Assembly: GCA_026418955.1 (NCBI GenBank)
Contig: JAOAAI010000213.1
Span: 1 to 6,411 of the forward strand
Length of the DNA stretch: 6,411 bases
Direction of reading: 5' to 3'
From: Candidatus Goldiibacteriota bacterium
Lineage (GTDB): Bacteria; Oederibacteriota; PGYV01; DSYL01
A program made the translations under genes and the position numbers. Positions 1 through 4,254 of the stretch are shown piece after piece; within the stretch, counting starts at the first letter, position 1; every line of letters begins with the position of its first letter. The notes beneath the pieces were generated by a model. The model saw only the letters and a list, made by a program, of their open reading frames with translations, was not told the DNA's origin and made no database searches.

Positions 1-62
1 TAGGTGGTATTGTTATTGCAATGTTTATTCCTATGTTCAGTTTAGGTTCATTAGTATCATAG
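1..62 (+). CDS. pilC: Type IV pilus inner-membrane platform protein PilC, 3' end only
   Basis: Only the last 19 codons and the stop (TAG, 60-62) are inside the window; the reading frame has its first complete codon at position 3. The visible tail reads GGIVIAMFIPMFSLGSLVS. It matches the end of the PilC/GspF family: a last hydrophobic membrane segment followed by the P-x-F-x-L-G-S-x-x ending. PilC is the polytopic inner-membrane platform that couples the assembly and retraction ATPases to the growing pilus. The GspF paralogue of type II secretion ends similarly, so the choice of PilC rests on the pilMNOPQ genes downstream. The gene ends 90 bp before the pilin, and pilin has its own promoter in that gap. 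The body of the gene is off the left edge. Confidence 0.8.
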   Translation, partial: GGIVIAMFIPMFSLGSLVS

Positions 63-68
63 ATTTAT

Positions 69-104
69 CAAAAAATTATACAAAAAATTTGACAAAAAAA
101 TTAT
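69..104 (+). repeat. Three tandem 12-bp A-tract repeats upstream of and overlapping the pilin -35 box
   Basis: Three consecutive 12-bp units start at 69, 81 and 93: CAAAAAATTATA, CAAAAAATTTGA and CAAAAAAATTAT. Each has a C followed by 6-7 A and then T-rich sequence. The first two lie where an UP element would sit for the promoter at 89-117; the third begins within the -35 box. Phased A-tracts of this kind can bend DNA and can be bound by the RNA polymerase alpha subunit. Whether they act here as an UP element, an operator or simply reflect AT bias is inference. Confidence 0.5.
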
Positions 105-117
105 TTTATGCTATAAT
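89..117 (+). promoter_or_regulatory. Strong extended -10 sigma70-type promoter for pilin
   Basis: The -35 box TTGACA (89-94) and the -10 box TATAAT (112-117) both match the bacterial housekeeping consensus exactly and are separated by the optimal 17 bp. A TG at 109-110 one base before the -10 adds an extended -10 element. The expected transcription start is near 124, giving a short leader of about 30 nt before the pilin ATG. I see no sigma54-type -24/-12 element here, although many proteobacterial pilin genes use one. The promoter predicts strong pilin transcription independent of pilC. Confidence 0.88.
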
Positions 118-137
118 ATAATAAAAATTAAAAATAG

Positions 138-148
138 AAAGGAGGTGA
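138..148 (+). promoter_or_regulatory. Full-length Shine-Dalgarno of pilin
   Basis: AAAGGAGGTGA is complementary over its whole length to the usual 16S rRNA 3' end (anti-Shine-Dalgarno CCUCC with flanks). The AGGAGG core (140-145) lies 7 nt before the ATG at 153. This fixes the pilin start and predicts very efficient initiation, as expected for the most abundant protein of the system. It is clearly stronger than the ribosome binding sites of the downstream genes. Confidence 0.88.
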
Positions 149-152
149 AAGT

Positions 153-614
153 ATGAAAAAGACAAAGGGTTTTACACTCATAGAGCTAATGATAGTTGTT
201 GCAATTATTGGTATTCTTGCTGCTGTTGCAATACCAAGATTTGCTGAAATGTTAGAAAAAGCAAGAGAAGGGGCAACAAAGGGCAATATAGGAGCAATAA
301 AATCAGCTATAACGATTTATTATGGTGATTGGGAAGGTCAGTGGCCATCTGATCTTGATACAAGTTCTACGAACAAATTTAAGAAATATTTAGACAAGAT
401 GCCAGTTGTTAAAGTTACTCATGGATTTGATAGAACAACTGGGACACTTTCTGGTACATCATCATCAGTAACTTATGTAAGCACAATACCTACTGCAACA
501 AATACTGATGGATGGGCATATGCTACAACAGGTGAACTTTTAGGTAATGTATGGGTAAATAATGCTGCAACAGATACAAGAGGAGTACCATATACAAGAT
601 ATGGACATGAATAA
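153..614 (+). CDS. pilA: Type IV pilin (prepilin)
   Basis: This 153-residue type IV prepilin is the structural subunit of the pilus fibre. A short positive leader, MKKTKG, is followed by the class III signal FTLIELMIVVAIIGILAAVA. Cleavage should fall between G6 and F7; mature F1 would be N-methylated, and residue E11 becomes the conserved Glu5 of the mature protein. Residues 7-29 form the membrane and assembly helix. The amphipathic continuation (30-58) carries EGATKGN and IYYGD signatures, followed by a Thr/Ser-rich globular part with a WAYATTGELLGNVWVN segment near the C-terminus. There is no cysteine, so no disulfide-bounded D-region. The 147-residue mature length is typical of a major pilin. 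The start is fixed by the strong ribosome binding site. It lies between pilC and pilD with its own promoter and terminator. A minor pilin or GspG-type pseudopilin is possible from sequence alone, but the strong expression signals favour the major pilin. Confidence 0.9.
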   Translation: MKKTKGFTLIELMIVVAIIGILAAVAIPRFAEMLEKAREGATKGNIGAIKSAITIYYGDWEGQWPSDLDTSSTNKFKKYLDKMPVVKVTHGFDRTTGTLSGTSSSVTYVSTIPTATNTDGWAYATTGELLGNVWVNNAATDTRGVPYTRYGHE

Positions 615-627
615 TAAATAGATTATA

Positions 628-670
628 AAAGGGCTGGTTTTATAAATAATATTTATAAAATCAGCCCTTT
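628..670 (+). terminator. Stem-loop terminator or attenuator after pilin
   Basis: The arm 628-646 (AAAGGGCTGGTTTTATAAA) pairs with 652-670 over 19 bp with a single G-U wobble, leaving a 5-nt loop (647-651). The base of the stem holds the GC pairs (GGGCTG with CAGCCC). The 3' arm ends in TTT and is followed only by ATTA, so the U tract is short and termination may be incomplete. The hairpin begins 14 nt after the pilin stop. The next ribosome binding site (pilD) starts 15 nt after it, and I see no convincing promoter between them. The hairpin probably both stabilises the pilin mRNA 3' end and lets limited readthrough supply pilD-pilQ. Confidence 0.8.
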
Positions 671-684
671 ATTAAAATTAGGTT

Positions 685-692
685 AAAAGGAG
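685..692 (+). promoter_or_regulatory. Ribosome binding site pointing to an ATT start for pilD
   Basis: AAAAGGAG lies 5 nt upstream of an ATT codon at 698 that is in frame with the conserved N-terminus of the prepilin peptidase. The open frame runs back to a stop at 656-658 and contains no ATG, GTG or TTG before 863. The ribosome binding site therefore decides the start in favour of ATT at 698. Confidence 0.65.
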
Positions 693-697
693 AAAAA

Positions 698-1420
698 ATT
701 TATTTTATTTATATTTTAATAGTTTTTATTTTTGGCCTTATTTTTGGCAGTTTTTTTAATGTTTGTATTTATAGAATACCAAAAAAGCTTTCTATTTTTT
801 TTCCTTCTTCATTTTGTCCTTCATGTAAAAATAAATTAAAATGGTATCATAACATTCCTGTATTGAGTTTTTTATTTTTAAAAGGTAAATGTTATTATTG
901 TAAAGAAAAAATATCAATAAAATATCCAATAATAGAATTATTAACTGCATTATTATTTGTAATATTTTTTCTTAAATTTGGGCTTGAAAAAATCTATTTT
1001 TTTTATATAATTATTACAGGATATTTAATAATTTTATCAATGATTGATATTGAAACAAAACAGATATCAGATAATATTATATTATTATTAATAATTACTG
1101 GCATAATATTCTGTATAATTGAAATAAATAAAATTAATATTTTTGAGGGTATTATAAGTTTTATCACAGCAGGATTTATTATATTTTTATTAAATTTTTT
1201 TAGCAACGGAAAAATAGGAGAAGGAGATATTAAATTAATGGCTGGGTTAGCTTTACCTGCTGGAATTTTATTTGCATTAAAAATAATATTTTTTTCTTTT
1301 ATTTTAGGGGGGATTTTTTCTCTGTTAATTTTAATTTCTGGTAGTTACAGGAAAAATAAAAGTATTGCATTTGTACCATTTATTTTTTTATCTTTTATTT
1401 TAGTTTCGTTGATTTCGTGA
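698..1420 (+). CDS. pilD: Prepilin peptidase / N-methyltransferase PilD (probable ATT start)
   Basis: This polytopic inner-membrane aspartic protease cleaves prepilin leaders and N-methylates the new N-terminus. From 698 it is 240 residues. The family hallmarks are an N-terminal helix leading to GSFFNVCIYRIP (residues 17-28), a cytoplasmic domain with two CxxC pairs (C40/C43 in CPSC and C65/C68 in CYYC) and YPIIELLTALLF. The catalytic aspartates are probably D117 (in MIDIETKQISD) and D177 (in GEGDIKLMAGL, the GxGD motif). A C-terminal FVPF replaces the usual FGPF, and the first motif ends in SD rather than the common PD. The first conventional start codon, TTG at 863, lies after GSFxNV and the first CxxC and would delete both, so it cannot be the true start. 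ATT at 698 has a ribosome binding site 5 nt upstream; a sequencing error changing an ATG is the main alternative. The stop lies 15 nt before pilM, in the same operon. Gene identity is very secure; the start is less so. Confidence 0.88.
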   Translation: MYFIYILIVFIFGLIFGSFFNVCIYRIPKKLSIFFPSSFCPSCKNKLKWYHNIPVLSFLFLKGKCYYCKEKISIKYPIIELLTALLFVIFFLKFGLEKIYFFYIIITGYLIILSMIDIETKQISDNIILLLIITGIIFCIIEINKINIFEGIISFITAGFIIFLLNFFSNGKIGEGDIKLMAGLALPAGILFALKIIFFSFILGGIFSLLILISGSYRKNKSIAFVPFIFLSFILVSLIS

Positions 1421-1435
1421 ATATGGAGGTATTTT

Positions 1436-2563
1436 GTGTTTGATTTTTTTCAACGTTCCGTAATAGGACTTGATATTGGTTCATCCACTATAAAAGCAGT
1501 AAAAATAAAAAAACACAAAACTGGATATGAGCTTTTAGGAGCTGAAATTCTTTCTTTAACATCAGAATTAATAGATGAACTAGATCCTGATACCAAAGTT
1601 TCTCTTTATGTAAATACAATTAAAAAAATAATAAAACAGAAAAATATTGGTTCAAGATTAGTTGTAACTGCTATACCCGGAGATTCTGCAATTATAAGGT
1701 TTATTAAGGTGCCATATATGGCTCCAGAAGAATTAAAAAATGTTGTTCCTTATGAAGCGGAACAATACATACCACTTGGAATGGATCAGGTTGTATTTGA
1801 TTATCAGGTATTAAGTGAAATTGAAGAAGAGAATCAAAAGAAAATGGTGGTGTTGCTTGTTGCAGTAAAAAATGAAACAATGAATCAACATCTTGATATT
1901 TTAAAATCAGCAGGTGTTAGTCCATATGTGATTGACGTTGATTCCTTTGCTTTATGTAATGCTTATTCTTTAAATCTACAAGAAGAATCAGATACAGGAG
2001 TTAAAGTAGATACTGTTGCACTCATCAATATGGGAGCAAAATATACAACAGTTACAATTGTTGAAAATGGTATTCCTCATCTTTCTAGAGATATAAATAT
2101 TGGTGGTAATAATTTTACAAAAGAAATACAGAGAGAATTTAATTTAAGTTTTGCACAGGCAGAGGAGCTAAAAAAGCAACATGCGGTTATCATGGTTGAA
2201 AGTGACGAATTATTACTTACAACAATGCCATCTTCTGATGATGAAAAATCAACAAGGATATTTGAAGCAATAACTCCTGCTCTGAATAAACTGTTAAATG
2301 ATATCCGTCGTTCTTTTGATTATTATGAGTCAACTTTTAAAAAAAGACCAGTTCAGAAAATTCTTTTAAGTGGTGGAAGTTCAAAAATAAAAAACATAGA
2401 TAGATTTTTATCAGAACGTCTTGGAATACCAGTTGAAATAAATTACCCTTTTAAAAACATAAATATAAATTCCAAAAATTTTGATTTTGATTATTTAAGA
2501 GCAAATGCAGTACATTTCAATGTTGCTTTAGGACTTGCTTTACGTTCAACAGGTGAAAAATAA
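1436..2563 (+). CDS. pilM: Type IV pilus assembly protein PilM (actin-like ATPase)
   Basis: This cytoplasmic actin-like protein of the inner-membrane alignment complex binds ATP and the N-terminal peptide of PilN. Its 375 residues are close to the family norm of about 350-380. The phosphate-1 motif is at residues 10-20 (IGLDIGSSTIK). The PilM-specific stretch PEELKNVVPYEAEQYIP spans 97-113, the phosphate-2 region INMGAKYTTVTIVENG spans 197-212, and the adenosine motif ILLSGGSSKIKNID spans 309-322. The C-terminal NVALGLALR is also typical of the family. The start is GTG at 1436, with GGAGG at 1425-1429 six bases upstream; starting there preserves the usual short lead-in to the phosphate-1 motif. 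Its stop overlaps the pilN ATG by one base (TAATG), which suggests translational coupling and equal production of two direct binding partners. Confidence 0.95.
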   Translation: MFDFFQRSVIGLDIGSSTIKAVKIKKHKTGYELLGAEILSLTSELIDELDPDTKVSLYVNTIKKIIKQKNIGSRLVVTAIPGDSAIIRFIKVPYMAPEELKNVVPYEAEQYIPLGMDQVVFDYQVLSEIEEENQKKMVVLLVAVKNETMNQHLDILKSAGVSPYVIDVDSFALCNAYSLNLQEESDTGVKVDTVALINMGAKYTTVTIVENGIPHLSRDINIGGNNFTKEIQREFNLSFAQAEELKKQHAVIMVESDELLLTTMPSSDDEKSTRIFEAITPALNKLLNDIRRSFDYYESTFKKRPVQKILLSGGSSKIKNIDRFLSERLGIPVEINYPFKNININSKNFDFDYLRANAVHFNVALGLALRSTGEK

Positions 2564-3126
2564 TGATAGAAATTAATCTACTTCCTCAAAAGGTAAAAAA
2601 GCAAAAAGCATTGCAAGCAATGTATTTTCTTGCGGGATTTATCGGAGTTATTATTGTTTCTATTATGATAGGAATTATTTTTTATCAACAGACAAGAATC
2701 GCAAAGGTGGAAGCAGAAATAAGAAAAATTGATGCGGAATCAGCATCGTTGAAAGACAAAATTGAAGAGGTGAGAAAATTTAGAGAAAAAGAAGAACTCT
2801 ATAATAAGAAAAAATTAATTGTGGATAAATTATTGAATGAACAATCATATTGGGTTTATGTTTTGGATAATATTGGTGAGATGGTTTTGCCTGATATGTG
2901 GCTTGAATCAATATCTCAGGATAAAGAAAAAAATGAAGGAATAGTTATAAAGACGACTGGTTATTCACTTTCTAAAATAGTAGTTACTGAATTTATTAAG
3001 CGTCTCGAAACGAATAAGAGGATCATGGATATTACAACAGCAAGTATTAAAGAAACAAAAGAGTCTATCAGTACATCATCTTTGATTTTTTTTGATATTA
3101 GTTTTCTTTTTAAATATACGGACTGA
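2563..3126 (+). CDS. pilN: Type IV pilus alignment protein PilN
   Basis: This bitopic inner-membrane protein connects cytoplasmic PilM to the periplasmic complex. Its 187 residues match the family. The cytoplasmic tail MIEINLLPQ holds the conserved INLLP motif (residues 4-8) that inserts into a groove of PilM. One transmembrane helix lies at about 20-41, followed by a charged periplasmic coiled coil (about 44-85) and a small alpha/beta domain of the ferredoxin-like kind (about 95-185). The latter contains LPDMWLESI at 109-117 and GYSLSKIVVTEFIKRLE at 133-149. PilN normally heterodimerises with PilO, the next gene. Its ATG overlaps the pilM stop, and an AGGTGA (2551-2556) inside the pilM end serves as ribosome binding site. 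No anomalies are seen. Confidence 0.94.
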   Translation: MIEINLLPQKVKKQKALQAMYFLAGFIGVIIVSIMIGIIFYQQTRIAKVEAEIRKIDAESASLKDKIEEVRKFREKEELYNKKKLIVDKLLNEQSYWVYVLDNIGEMVLPDMWLESISQDKEKNEGIVIKTTGYSLSKIVVTEFIKRLETNKRIMDITTASIKETKESISTSSLIFFDISFLFKYTD

Positions 3127-3135
3127 GAGGATAAA

Positions 3136-3741
3136 ATGCCACAACTAAGCGGTACTAAAGATAAAAAAAGTTTTTTTAATATTAAGCTGACAAAAGAACA
3201 GCAAAATAATATAATAGCAGCGGTTCTTTTTACTGGATTCGTAATTTTTGCCTATGTAAAATGGTGGTTTCTTCCTGTTAATAATCAATATAAAGAAAAA
3301 GTCAAAATATTGGAACAGAAAAGAAAGGATTTACAGGATGCAAGAGAAATGGTAGCTAAATATGCTGAGTTTATGCGGCGAGCTTCTGAAATTGATAAAA
3401 GAGTAGATTTTATTTATAAAAGATTACCAAAAACTTTTGTATTATCCGAAGTAATAAAAGATGTTACAAGAGTGGCAACACAGAATAATATAAATATTAT
3501 AAGTTTTGAACCAGAACAGAAAATTATCAATAAAGGTGAATATAAGGAGTATGAAATAAAAGTGAACTTTCCTGCCAATTATAGAAATTTGGGAAAATTT
3601 TTAAGTGATCTTGGATATGTGGAGCGTTTGATTACACCCACAAAGATTGATATTCAAAAAAATAGAGATACTGTTTTGTCAGATAAATCGCAAAATATTA
3701 ATATTTCTATGGTTTTGAAGATTTATACCCTTTCAGAGTAG
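3136..3741 (+). CDS. pilO: Type IV pilus alignment protein PilO
   Basis: This bitopic inner-membrane partner of PilN helps set the periplasmic scaffold and contacts PilP. It has 201 residues: a short cytoplasmic N-terminus, one transmembrane helix at about 25-46 (IIAAVLFTGFVIFAYVKWWF), a coiled coil at about 50-90 and a C-terminal ferredoxin-like domain. Conserved PilO landmarks are RLPKTFVLSEVIKDV (96-110), NNINIISFEPEQ (117-128) and the NYRNLGKFLSDLGYVERLI segment (148-166). These correspond to the family's LP, xxFxPE and YxxLxxFLxxLxxxxRL patterns. The ATG at 3136 follows a GAGAGG ribosome binding site, with a 9-nt gap from the pilN stop. Position and size both support the call. Confidence 0.93.
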   Translation: MPQLSGTKDKKSFFNIKLTKEQQNNIIAAVLFTGFVIFAYVKWWFLPVNNQYKEKVKILEQKRKDLQDAREMVAKYAEFMRRASEIDKRVDFIYKRLPKTFVLSEVIKDVTRVATQNNINIISFEPEQKIINKGEYKEYEIKVNFPANYRNLGKFLSDLGYVERLITPTKIDIQKNRDTVLSDKSQNINISMVLKIYTLSE

Positions 3742-3749
3742 GAGTTTTT

Positions 3750-4241
3750 ATGTTGAAAAAAAGTAAACAAAAATATATAATATTATGGATTGTAATTAGT
3801 TCTTTTTCATATGGATTTTTTTCTTTAATTGATATTTTTGCTCAAGAACAGGAACTTATTTTTGAAATTAAACCAATATATGAATTTACCTTTAAAGCGG
3901 GCAGAGATCCTTTTGAACCAAGAATATTAAAAGAACAGATACCTGCCATGATTGATGTTGATATTTCTACTTTTAAATTGATAGGAATAACAGAAAGTCA
4001 GGGAGTGAAAACAGCTCTTTTTATGAGCCGGAGTGGTTCAACTTTTGGATTTATTTTTATAGATGGAGTTCTTTATGGAGAAAATAATAGAAAAATTCCA
4101 GGAATTACAGGAGAAATAAAAAGTAATGAAGAAGTATTATTAATACAGGGAGATAAAGAAGTACTTTTTAAATTGACATACGATATAGAAGGCCCCAATA
4201 TAAAACCTAAAGAAATCACTACTACTTCAGACACACAATAA
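3750..4241 (+). CDS. pilP: Type IV pilus assembly protein PilP, apparently not a lipoprotein
   Basis: PilP links the PilN/PilO pair to the N-terminal domains of the PilQ secretin. The gene encodes 163 residues with a lysine-rich start, a hydrophobic segment at about 9-29, and a plausible signal peptidase I site after A31 (IDIFA before QEQ). The family signature GRDPFEPRIL spans 51-60, followed by a beta-rich domain (about 70-145) with FKLIGI, a GVLYGENNRKIPGITGEI segment and a repeated beta pattern typical of PilP. The classical proteobacterial PilP is a lipoprotein, but this protein has no cysteine at all, so it cannot be lipidated in the usual way. It must be either secreted or held by an uncleaved N-terminal helix. 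The ribosome binding site GGAG (3741-3744) begins at the last base of the pilO stop, 5 nt before the ATG. Similarity is modest by eye, but RDPF and the position between pilO and pilQ make the call firm. Confidence 0.87.
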   Translation: MLKKSKQKYIILWIVISSFSYGFFSLIDIFAQEQELIFEIKPIYEFTFKAGRDPFEPRILKEQIPAMIDVDISTFKLIGITESQGVKTALFMSRSGSTFGFIFIDGVLYGENNRKIPGITGEIKSNEEVLLIQGDKEVLFKLTYDIEGPNIKPKEITTTSDTQ

Positions 4242-4254
4242 AAATGGAGGAATA

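Noticed and set aside
628..670. Riboswitch or small RNA in the pilin-pilD gap
   Set aside because: The stem is one simple near-perfect hairpin with GC pairs at its base and T residues after it, which a terminator or attenuator explains without any ligand-binding fold.
1003..1206. Minus-strand open frame of 67 codons inside pilD
   Set aside because: It lies wholly within a well-supported gene, has low-complexity Ile/Asn-rich composition from AT-rich DNA, and has no recognisable motif.
863..1420. PilD starting at TTG 863 as a 185-residue protein
   Set aside because: It would lack the conserved GSFxNV segment and the first CxxC pair, which are encoded in frame immediately upstream, and there is no good ribosome binding site before 863.
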